Assembly: GCF_000687935.1 (NCBI RefSeq)
Contig: NZ_JHZZ01000001.1
Coordinates: 248,001-312,000 of the forward strand
Reading direction: 5' to 3'
From: Polaribacter sp. Hel_I_88
Lineage (GTDB): Bacteria; Bacteroidota; Bacteroidia; Flavobacteriales; Flavobacteriaceae
DNA length: 64,000 bases
Of this stretch, positions 29,401-36,900 are shown piece after piece (position 1 is the first letter of the stretch; each line of letters begins with the position of its first letter). The position numbers were made by a program, and so were the translations under genes. The notes under the pieces were generated by a model that saw only the letters and a program-made list of their open reading frames with translations, had not been told where the DNA came from and made no database searches.

Positions 29401-29500
29401 CGTTCAAGATATTACGTTGCCTTCATTATCTACAGGAGTTTACATTGTTCAATTAGAAACTGAAACTGGTAGTTTAAACAAAAAAATAACATTAGAATAA
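26441..29500 (+). CDS. T9SS-secreted multidomain surface protein
   Basis: This 1019-residue protein has a signal peptide (1-25), a beta-rich N-terminal domain (about 26-245), a Calx-beta repeat (about 250-355, ending VSISDDD), a lamin-tail-like domain (about 358-475, starting IIINEILADPGSVVDANGDG), a long region with WTGATDNSWTTASNWSTG (about 515-800), and a C-terminal T9SS type A sorting signal (last ~75 residues, with NIKVYTILGKEVL and LSTGVYIVQLETETG). It should be exported to the cell surface or medium by the type IX system used in gliding Bacteroidota. There is no catalytic motif. It is followed 28 bp later by a 59-residue peptide gene in the same transcription unit. Confidence 0.85.
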   Translation: MKKENLLKIALFTISLLFTNLTIAQVSIDAGATNYTINFDSTLSGVNNGVFNGSGFQPTPAGGNLDADAWKIIGLSDGTHNFGDTSISGDFARGQKSGGNSTGGLYAFEIATGNYALGFQAGNSDFTPGSIILKITNNTSSTVTDVAISYNIWEYNDQGRSSSLNFSHSIDDVTYTNVASLNFTSTEAANGSPSWVSTAKSTTISSLNLAIGASMYIQWTSDDVAGSGSRDEIAIDDIVITATTGVSLPTVSFNEATSSVTETTTDQTVLIPVTMVNHAGTEITLSVTPSGTADVSDYTLNTTSLTFNADGSQNVSLTIKDDVDRVNETVILTLAETTSTGVVISTSDHTVSISDDDLPNIIINEILADPGSVVDANGDGVFDSSEDEFIEFVNTDTISYDLTGYTVEDSSLRYTFGATTIPAGGSVVIFGGGTPTGILGISDTANESTILGLANTGDTVYLKNSSGTIIATYTYGSEANDDQSIGRNDDLTGDFVKHSEISSNPVSASPGRYNSSNLPFSTLTWTGATDNSWTTASNWSTGVVPIASDDIQILKTTNQPTVSTAVTVNSATINSGATLIATNTFTGNVTFNRTLANAGQWYYMSSPVVGETYNDSWVLANSVASGQFNNRGISTYDNSSFDTNTGAGDTETGFWRYLQATGSDNFNVGEGYGLYLSAPKTVSFSGTGIYTSDQTFTLTQGVNNFNLIGNPFTSFITLGTFYTTNSANIDTDFYFWNGSSYTTLTSGSDATYEIAPGQGFFVNATSAANVTFEIADASHQSTDTFKKTANTRPEINVTVKEDTKESFARILYIDGTTKGYDKGFDGKLFGGVSHSFVIYSDLIESDGKKYQSQSLPSSDYENMVIPVGLKVAANKEITFTADALNLPADINVYLEDRFTNTFTRLDETTSSYKVTSDIALDGIGRFYLHTKSNSALNVDSVTLENISIYKTNNSNLRIAGLSKGEANIKVYTILGKEVLNKSFTSNGVQDITLPSLSTGVYIVQLETETGSLNKKITLE

Positions 29501-29528
29501 TTACGAGAATTTTATATACCCAAACATT

Positions 29529-29708
29529 ATGAAGAAAAACAATAAACATAAACAAGAAGAAATTACTCGTAAAGCAGCTATTAAAAAAATAGGAAATTAC
29601 GGAAAATATGCAGCATTAACTGCTTTAGGAACTTATATGATTTTAAATCCACAAAAAGCACAAGCAGCATCAGCAACTGCACCATCAGATCCTGGAACTG
29701 GATTTTAA
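29529..29708 (+). CDS. 59-residue secreted peptide, candidate kinase substrate
   Basis: The frame runs from ATG 29529 to TAA 29706-29708. The N-terminal 27 residues are strongly basic (MKKNNKHKQEEITRKAAIKK); a hydrophobic stretch YAALTALGTYMIL follows, then NPQKAQA, a good signal-peptidase AxA site. Cleavage there would leave a 13-residue product, ASATAPSDPGTGF. TRKAAIKKIG resembles a degraded twin-arginine motif, so Tat export is an alternative. I have an impression that small proteins of this kind, ending near PxGF, occur in other Flavobacteria, but I cannot confirm it. The gene is 28 bp after the T9SS cargo gene and ahead of a terminator; the next gene is a PqqD-kinase fusion. Its role as that kinase's substrate is an inference. 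Confidence 0.6.
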   Translation: MKKNNKHKQEEITRKAAIKKIGNYGKYAALTALGTYMILNPQKAQAASATAPSDPGTGF

Positions 29709-29727
29709 TAAAAATAATTACTACTTT

Positions 29728-29762
29728 AAACGCCTCAAAATTTTTGAGGCGTTTTTATTTTT
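29728..29762 (+). terminator. Terminator after the small peptide gene
   Basis: An inverted repeat AAACGCCTCAA/TTGAGGCGTTT (within 29728-29740 and 29742-29754), followed by TTTATTTTTA, forms a strong intrinsic terminator 20 bases past the peptide stop. It closes the T9SS-cargo/peptide unit, so the kinase gene needs its own promoter or readthrough. Confidence 0.85.
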
Positions 29763-29792
29763 ATATATTTATAGTAAGTATATTTAGCAACT

Positions 29793-30929
29793 ATGAAATC
29801 AATTAAAACGCTGTATAAGGTTATTGAAGACAAAACAATTACTTGGTTTGAAAACACCAATGAATATGTAGTTTTAGAAAATACCACAGCCGATATTTTA
29901 AAAAGACTAAGCAAAGGGATTTCTGTTGAAGTGATCGCCAAAGCACTTTCTAAAAAATTAGATGTCCCTATTGAAAAAGCCGAGGATTTTATTCTAAATC
30001 TAAAAAAGAATCTTTATGAACCTAAGAATTCCAAAAAGAAAGCTGCTACCAATGACGATAGAGATATAAAAAAACCAACTACGTATCAATTCGTAACGTT
30101 TTATAAAATAAATGATGTTATTTTTAAAATTTCGTATTTAAATGATAAAGAAAGGTCTTTAATTCACCCGAAATTTGAACATTTGGTTATTGAAGCTGTT
30201 GAAAAATTTGACCATGAATTTGAGGTTTTTATCAGTACTAATTTTATATTTCTTTACGTAAACAAGCACTATATTGGCTCTTGGAATCATTTAGATGTTC
30301 ATTATTTTCAAGGAAAGTTTTCAATGGAATTCATTCAAAAAATACATCAAAAGAATGAAGAGGAATGGCTAGGTGTTTTTCATGCGTCTGCGATTAGTAA
30401 TGGAAAAAAATCAATGTTATTTTTAGGCGATTCTGGCAATGGTAAAAGTACATCTTTAGCACTTTTACAAGCCAATGGTTTTACGTGTTTAGCGGATGAT
30501 TTTGTTCCTGTTGATGCAAAAAATCAAGAGGTATATAGTTTTCCTGCAGCAATATCTATCAAACAGAATAGTTTAAAAACGTTGATGCCAATATATCCAG
30601 AACTAGCTACCAGTAAAGAATATAATTTTACAAGACTGAATAAAGTTGTTCGCTATTTAAAACCAAATAACACTGATTTCTTTACACATTTACCTTGCAA
30701 CGATTTGGTTTTTATCAAATATGAGAAAGATGCAAAACTTAGTTGTAAAAAGATTTCTAAGATTGATGCTTTTCAGCAATTAATTCCAGATTCTTGGTTA
30801 TCACCCAAAAAAGAAAATGCTCAAGTATTTTTAGATTGGTTTGGTGGTTTACATTGCTACCAATTAACCTATTCTAACAACGAAGAAATGATAAAAACTG
30901 TTTCAAATATTTTTAAGAATGACGTATAA
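29793..30929 (+). CDS. PqqD-like domain fused to HPr-kinase-like protein
   Basis: The 378-residue protein has two parts. Residues about 1-75 match a PqqD-type winged-helix domain (FENTNEYVVLENTTADILKRL, then IEKAEDFILNLKK), the RiPP recognition element that binds leader peptides. Residues about 185-375 match the catalytic domain of HPr kinase: P-loop GDSGNGKS (212-219) and CLADDFVPV with the metal-binding Asp pair. HPr itself is not encoded nearby. Related kinases include the HprK-related proteins of HPr-rel systems and the kinase that phosphorylates the lasso peptide paeninodin. The gene overlaps the nucleotidyltransferase gene by 11 bp. I infer it phosphorylates a peptide, perhaps the 59-residue one upstream. 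Confidence 0.75.
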   Translation: MKSIKTLYKVIEDKTITWFENTNEYVVLENTTADILKRLSKGISVEVIAKALSKKLDVPIEKAEDFILNLKKNLYEPKNSKKKAATNDDRDIKKPTTYQFVTFYKINDVIFKISYLNDKERSLIHPKFEHLVIEAVEKFDHEFEVFISTNFIFLYVNKHYIGSWNHLDVHYFQGKFSMEFIQKIHQKNEEEWLGVFHASAISNGKKSMLFLGDSGNGKSTSLALLQANGFTCLADDFVPVDAKNQEVYSFPAAISIKQNSLKTLMPIYPELATSKEYNFTRLNKVVRYLKPNNTDFFTHLPCNDLVFIKYEKDAKLSCKKISKIDAFQQLIPDSWLSPKKENAQVFLDWFGGLHCYQLTYSNNEEMIKTVSNIFKNDV

Positions 30930-32031
30930 AGAAACCTTACTTTTTGTTGCAAAATGCTTGACAATTAACCACGAAGAACACAATAAAACAATTGTTGAAA
31001 ACAAGCTAAAATCTAACACAGTAGATTGGGAAGCTGTTGTAAAAGTAAGCACAGCTCATTTTGTATTTCCTGCTTTATATTGTAATTTAAAAAAAGCCGA
31101 TTTTCTTATATATGTACCAACAGATTTGGTTGCGTATATGATACATATTACAGATTTAAATCGTGATAGGAACCAGCAAATTATAACGCAAGCTAAAGAA
31201 ATTAACAAATTATTACTAGCAAATGAGATTACTCCAATATTTTTAAAAGGAACAGGAAATATTCTAGAAGAATTATATGAAGATATTGCAGAAAGAATGG
31301 TGGGTGATATTGATTTTATTTTCTCTAAAGAAGATTACCCAAAAGCTATAGAGGTTTTACAAAATTTCAAGTATTCTAAAGTTCATGACACAACCTATGA
31401 TTTTCCGATGTTTAAACATTATCCGAGATTACAGAAAGAAAATAATATTGCAGCAGTAGAAATTCATAAAGAATTATTAATTGAAGCATATGCAGATGAA
31501 TTCAATTATACATTCATAAAAAAAGATGCACAATTAATTAATGGCATACATTTTTTGAGTTTTAAAAATCAATTGAATTTATCGATTATTGCAAAACAAA
31601 TTAATGATAAAGGGTTTCATTATAAAGATATTTCTTTAAGAAATGCCTATGATGTTTTTCTGCTTTCTAAAAAAACGACTGCAAAATCGGCTTTTAATGA
31701 TTTTATCAACCTTAAAAATCCTTTAAACTGTTTTTTAGCTTCCTGTTATGCTGTATTTAACAAACCTACATCTTTGGAATATATTGAAACCAAAGAAACC
31801 AAAGAATACATTGACTTCTTTAGAAGAAATATAGAGAATAATGCTCAAAGCAAAAAGTTTCATAAAAAAACTGAAACAAAGCTTTTTATAAAGCAAAGAC
31901 TAAAAATTATTAAAGATTCAATTTTTGATAAGGAAAAAAGAATTTGGCTCATAAAAAGAACAACCGATAAAAACTGGCAGCATGAAAAACTGGTGCAATT
32001 AGGCTTGAAAAAATCTAAACCAAACGCTTAA
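30919..32031 (+). CDS. Nucleotidyltransferase of the NTP_transf_5 type
   Basis: The 370-residue protein carries the fold signature FLKGTGNILEELY followed by the GDxD catalytic motif MVGDIDFIF, and then AAVEIHKELL, matching uncharacterised nucleotidyltransferases of Pfam NTP_transf_5 type. Members occur beside HprK-related kinases and PqqD proteins in exopolysaccharide and lasso-peptide regions. The start overlaps the kinase gene by 11 bp, indicating coupled translation, and the end overlaps the convergent mpl gene by 17 bp. The substrate is unknown; addition of a nucleotide to the kinase product is a testable guess. Confidence 0.7.
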   Translation: MTYKETLLFVAKCLTINHEEHNKTIVENKLKSNTVDWEAVVKVSTAHFVFPALYCNLKKADFLIYVPTDLVAYMIHITDLNRDRNQQIITQAKEINKLLLANEITPIFLKGTGNILEELYEDIAERMVGDIDFIFSKEDYPKAIEVLQNFKYSKVHDTTYDFPMFKHYPRLQKENNIAAVEIHKELLIEAYADEFNYTFIKKDAQLINGIHFLSFKNQLNLSIIAKQINDKGFHYKDISLRNAYDVFLLSKKTTAKSAFNDFINLKNPLNCFLASCYAVFNKPTSLEYIETKETKEYIDFFRRNIENNAQSKKFHKKTETKLFIKQRLKIIKDSIFDKEKRIWLIKRTTDKNWQHEKLVQLGLKKSKPNA

Positions 32032-33367
32032 CCTCCTCAAAATCTAAACCACCATAATTACCAGAACTCATTAAAACAACTGCGGACTTCTCTAAATTTT
32101 CGGCAAACAAAAATTCTTTAAATGTTGCTGGATTGGTATAAATAACCAAATCTTCTCTTTCAAATGCATTGGCTATTTGTTGATGTGTTACCTCTTCCAA
32201 TTGTTTAATTTTTACTGCATCTGGAGAGTAAAAAACAACGGCTTTATCTGCAAAGTCTAAGGCTCCTTTATATTCTGCTAAAAACTCAGCATTTAAACTA
32301 GAATAAGTATGCAATTCTAAACAAGCAAAAACAGTTCTTTCTGCATATTGTTCTTTTACTGCCTTTGTAGTTGCTGCAACTTTACTTGGCGAGTGTGCAA
32401 AATCCTTAAAAATAACAGTCGAATTACTTTCTGCAATTTTCTCTAAACGTTTGCTTGCACCACTAAAACTAGCAATCGCTTCGTAAAAATCATCTTCATC
32501 TACTTGCATATGTTGACAAATCCATTTTGCGCCTGCTAAATTTTGTAGATTATGTTTCCCAAAAATCTCTAAAGGCAAATCTCCTTCTTCAGTTTCTAAA
32601 TACGTAATTCCGTCTTTTATAAAATGATTCGGAGTTTCGTAAGGATATTTTTTAATGTGATTTTCAGAAGATTCTACAACGTCTTTTACATGTTCGTCTT
32701 CAATGTTATACACCATACTTCCTCCATTGATCATGGAATCTGTAAAAATTTTAAACTGTTCTTTATAATTTTCGAAAGTTGGAAAAACATTAATATGATC
32801 CCAAGCAATACCACTTAAAAGCGCAATATTTGGTTTGTATAAATGAAATTTAGGACGCATATCAATTGGCGAACTCAAATACTCATCACCTTCCAAAACC
32901 ATAAAATCATTTTCTTCAGTTAAATGCACCATCGTCTCAAAACCATCCAATTGAGCACCAACCATATAATCTACTTCTCTTTCATGATAATTTAAAACAT
33001 GTAAAACCATAGAAGTTATGGTTGTTTTTCCATGAGAACCACCAATTACAACACGCGTTTTATTTTTACATTGTTCATATAAAAACTCTGGATACGAATA
33101 AATTTTTAACCCTAATTCTTGTGCTTTTAGCAATTCAGGGTTGTCTTTTTTTGCGTGCATTCCCAAAATAATCACATCTAAATCTGATGATATTTTTTCT
33201 GGAAACCAACCAAATTCTTTTGGCAACAAACCATATTTTTCTAATCGAGATTTTGATGGATTGTGAATTGTGTCATCACTACCAAAAACTTGGTATCCTT
33301 TTTGGTGTAAAGCAATTGCTAAATTGTGCATTGCACTTCCTCCAATTGCAATAAAATGAATGTTCAT
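32015..33367 (-). CDS. mpl: UDP-N-acetylmuramate:tripeptide ligase (Mpl)
   Basis: Mpl recycles peptidoglycan by joining L-Ala-gamma-D-Glu-meso-DAP to UDP-MurNAc in the cytoplasm, using ATP. The 450-residue protein begins MNIHFIAIGGSAMHNLAIAL, typical of Mpl, and has the Mur ligase P-loop GGSHGKTT (109-116), the acidic motif LEGDEY, and DFAHSPSKV in the ligase C-terminal region. The AMHNLA start separates Mpl from MurC (which has GIGGxGMSG). Its 3' end overlaps the convergent nucleotidyltransferase gene by 17 bp. Confidence 0.9.
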   Translation of the reverse strand: MNIHFIAIGGSAMHNLAIALHQKGYQVFGSDDTIHNPSKSRLEKYGLLPKEFGWFPEKISSDLDVIILGMHAKKDNPELLKAQELGLKIYSYPEFLYEQCKNKTRVVIGGSHGKTTITSMVLHVLNYHEREVDYMVGAQLDGFETMVHLTEENDFMVLEGDEYLSSPIDMRPKFHLYKPNIALLSGIAWDHINVFPTFENYKEQFKIFTDSMINGGSMVYNIEDEHVKDVVESSENHIKKYPYETPNHFIKDGITYLETEEGDLPLEIFGKHNLQNLAGAKWICQHMQVDEDDFYEAIASFSGASKRLEKIAESNSTVIFKDFAHSPSKVAATTKAVKEQYAERTVFACLELHTYSSLNAEFLAEYKGALDFADKAVVFYSPDAVKIKQLEEVTHQQIANAFEREDLVIYTNPATFKEFLFAENLEKSAVVLMSSGNYGGLDFEEVKRLV

Positions 33368-33459
33368 AGGTAAAAATTATAAAGGGTAAAAATACAAAAG
33401 CTTTGCACAATATGAAATCTCTTTATAGATAAACTCTAAAGTAATTGCGTTAAAATAAA

Positions 33460-33730
33460 TGCCACGAATTCACGAATTTTATTTTTTAAGTAAGTATGTT
33501 ACAAAAATGTTCGTTAAAATATCGCTCCTATGGAGCTGAAAATCCCAGAGGGATGGAATATTAATAATAAAAATATAACAAAGTTAAATTGAGCTCCAGA
33601 GGAGCGGTATATTTAGCACATAATTTTTGAGTAAGCATTTGGAGGTTTATAGTATAATGAATGCGATTCTAGTATAAATGTTATTAAAAAGCAAAAAGTA
33701 GATGAACAATAAATTCGTGGATTCGTGGCA
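33460..33730. repeat. Nested inverted-repeat (MITE-like) element
   Basis: The 561-bp gap between mpl and the macroglobulin gene holds a 271-bp element. Its outer arms (33460-33483 and 33708-33730) share TGCCACGAATtCACGAATTT with one mismatch and one gap, inverted. Inner arms (33516-33537 and 33593-33614) match over about 20 of 23 positions and are built on CGCTCCTaTGGAGCT. No transposase frame is present. Outside the element (33368-33459 and 33731-33928) I see only AT-rich DNA and a short CCCGATTTTCGGG hairpin near 33852-33864, which may belong to the macroglobulin leader. Confidence 0.6.
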
Positions 33731-33928
33731 AAAATTAACAAAATCATAAACCACCAAACTCAATTAAAAACTAGTTTTACCAACCAAAACAACGTGTTCA
33801 CTAATTATTGATTGTTTTATAAACTTAAATTCACGTGCTTTATAGTAAAATTCCCGATTTTCGGGAATAATAATTTCAAAAGAAACCAATAAATACAATC
33901 TTGAAGATTTTTTATAAATTGATGAATA

Positions 33929-36900
33929 ATGAAAAAATTGACAACAACCATAATAATGATATTCTTATTTTCTTTAACCTCAAATGCTCAAAACGATTTT
34001 GAGAAACTTTGGACACAAGTCGAAAAACTTGAGGTTGATGGTTTGCCAAAATCGGCTTTACAAATTGTAGAAGAAATTTATGCAAAAGCAGAAAAAACCG
34101 ACAATTCTCCACAAATTATAAAGTCGCTTTTTTACAAAAGCAAATTTGCTTTAACATTAGAAGAGGATGCACAATTACAAGTTATTCAAAACTTTAAAAA
34201 GCATATTGGTAAAAACCAAGCACCTACAAAAAATGTATTAGAAAATGTTTTGGCAAACTTATATTGGCAGTATTTTACTCAAAATAGATATAAATTTTAC
34301 AACCGTACAAAAACGCAAGTTAAAATTGATATTAATGATTTTAGAACTTGGGATTTAGATACGTTATTTGAAGAAATTCATATGTATTTTAAAGCTTCTT
34401 TAAAAGAAGAGAAACTTTTACAAAAAATTAATATCGAAGAATTTTCAGACATTCTTCAACTTCAAAAAACAGCAAAAATATACACTCCTACTCTATTCGA
34501 TTTTTTAGCGAATAATGCTTTAAATTTTTACAAATCTCCAGAAAACTCCATCACTAAACCTTCGTATCAATTTACGATTGATAATCCTAATTATTTGAGT
34601 GATGCAAAAACGTTCTCTAAATTGAATATCACTTCAAAAGATAGTTTGTCTTTGCAGCTAAATGCTTTAAATATTTATCAAAAATTACTTGAGCTACATA
34701 CAAAAACCAACAACAAAAAGGCATTTGCAAATAGTAATGTAGAACGTTTGTTCTTTGTGTATCAAAATGCGACTTTCGAAAATAAGGAAAGTATTTTATT
34801 AGCAACATTAAAAACATCCGAAGCTAATTTTAAAAATGATGAAGCAAGTGGTTTGTACGCTTTTGAAATTGCTCAAATCTATAAAAATCAATCTAAAAAC
34901 CAAGAAGCTTTAACAATTTGCAATCGAATTATAAAAGATTTTCCCAATAGCTTAGGAGCACAAAAATGTTTTGTTTTAAAAAGTCAAATTGAACAAAAAA
35001 CACTTTCTATTCAAGCTGAAGAATTTATTCCTATTGATAAAAATTCGAGACTTTTAGTTACCTATAAAAATGTAAATAAGCTATTTTTTACAGCGTATAA
35101 AATCACTCAAAAACAATTATTAGAATTCAATAAAACTTACAAGTTTGATGATAAAAAAGCATTCATCAATAAATTAGAAAAAAACAAAACTTGGCAACAT
35201 ACCTTAAGAAACGAAGATGATTATTTGCAACATTCAACTGAGGTAATTGTCCCAAAATTTGAAGGTGGCATGTATTTAGTTTTGGCGTCAGAAAGTGAAG
35301 ATTTAAATGTTAATTCAATCTACGGAACTACTACAATTCAAGTAACCAACTTAACATTGATTGAAAACACTTTTGAAGGAACATACAATTTTCAAGTAGT
35401 TGATAGAAATACAGGGAAACCTATTAAAAATGCTGAATTACATTTACAAAATGAAAAAAGAAATAATAGCAAATCAATCAACAAAAAATTAATTACGAAT
35501 AATAATGGTTTTGCTTCTTACAAAAGTAACGACTACTTCAATAATGTAGAAATTATAATTACTACTAAAAATGATTTTGTAATTTTTGATAATAATTATT
35601 TATACAATCAAAGTTCTAATAACAATGGTAATAACGTAGATGATGAAATTACTATAAAACCATTTATTTTTACAGATAGAAGCATCTACAGACCAGGTCA
35701 AACTGTTTATTTTAAAGCGATCGTTATCAAAAAACAAGGTGATAAATCCGAAGTTTTTAAAAATGAATTTGTTGAGGTAACCTTATATGATGTAAACCAA
35801 CAAATTGTAAAAACGTTAGATTTAAAACTGAACGATTTTGGTTCTGTTGCTGGCGAATTTATAATTCCAAATAATGGTTTAACTGGCGAATTTACAATCG
35901 ATGTTGATGAAAGTTCTAAAAAAGAAAGTAAATTTTATGATAATGCAGACTTTGATATTGATTATAATAATTCCGTAACTATTTCAGTAGAAGAATACAA
36001 AAGACCAAAGTTTGAAACGGAATTTAAGCCGATTACAGAAAGTTATAAAATAAACGACTCCATTACTATTAATGGATTTGCAAAAGCGTTTTCTGGTGCA
36101 AATATCACAGATGCAAAAGTGGTGTATAGAGTCCATAGAAAAGTGCAATATCCAAGTTGGTATTCTTGGAGAAGACCAAACCCTGCTTCTAATTCGCAAG
36201 AAATAACCAATGGAGAAAGCATCACAAATGCATCAGGTAATTTTTCTATTAATTTTAAAGCTATCCCTGATGAAAGTGTTGACAAAGAAAGTTTGCCCGT
36301 TTTTAATTATGAAATAACTGCGGATGTTACAGACATTAATGGCGAAACAAGAAGTGCTACAACAATAGTAAAAGTAGGCTATCATTCTTTGATTGCAACC
36401 ATTTATGTAGATGATAAAATTGATAAAAATCAAGAAGAAACTTCTATTAAAATTGAGACAAAAAACTTAAATGGCGAGTTTGTTGCAGCAAAAGGAAGCA
36501 TCAAAATTCACAAATTACAAGCACCTAAAAATCCGTTAAGAAACAGACCTTGGTCTGCTCCAGAGTATCAAGATATTTCTGAAAATACATTCAGAACCTT
36601 ATTTCCCAATGATCCTTATTCAGATGATGAAAGTGATTCAACTAATTGGAAAAAAGGCGAATTGGTATTTTCAAGCGATTTTGACACCTCAACTTCAAAA
36701 GAAGTTATTATAAAAAATCCTAAAAAGTGGCTTTCAGGTAAATATATCATCATTTTAGAAAGCGAAGATAAATTTGGGCAAGAAGTAAAAGACGAAAAAA
36801 GAATTACAGTTTTCTCTACTAGAGATAAAAATGTAGCAGACAATCAACTTTTTACCATCAATACTAATAAAACGTTTTACAATGTTGGTGATCAGGTTGA

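Noticed and set aside
29529..32031. A complete lasso-peptide or other RiPP biosynthetic cluster.
   Set aside because: A PqqD-HprK fusion and a nucleotidyltransferase are present, but no asparagine-synthetase-like cyclase, transglutaminase-like leader protease or radical SAM enzyme lies near. I report it as a kinase system only.
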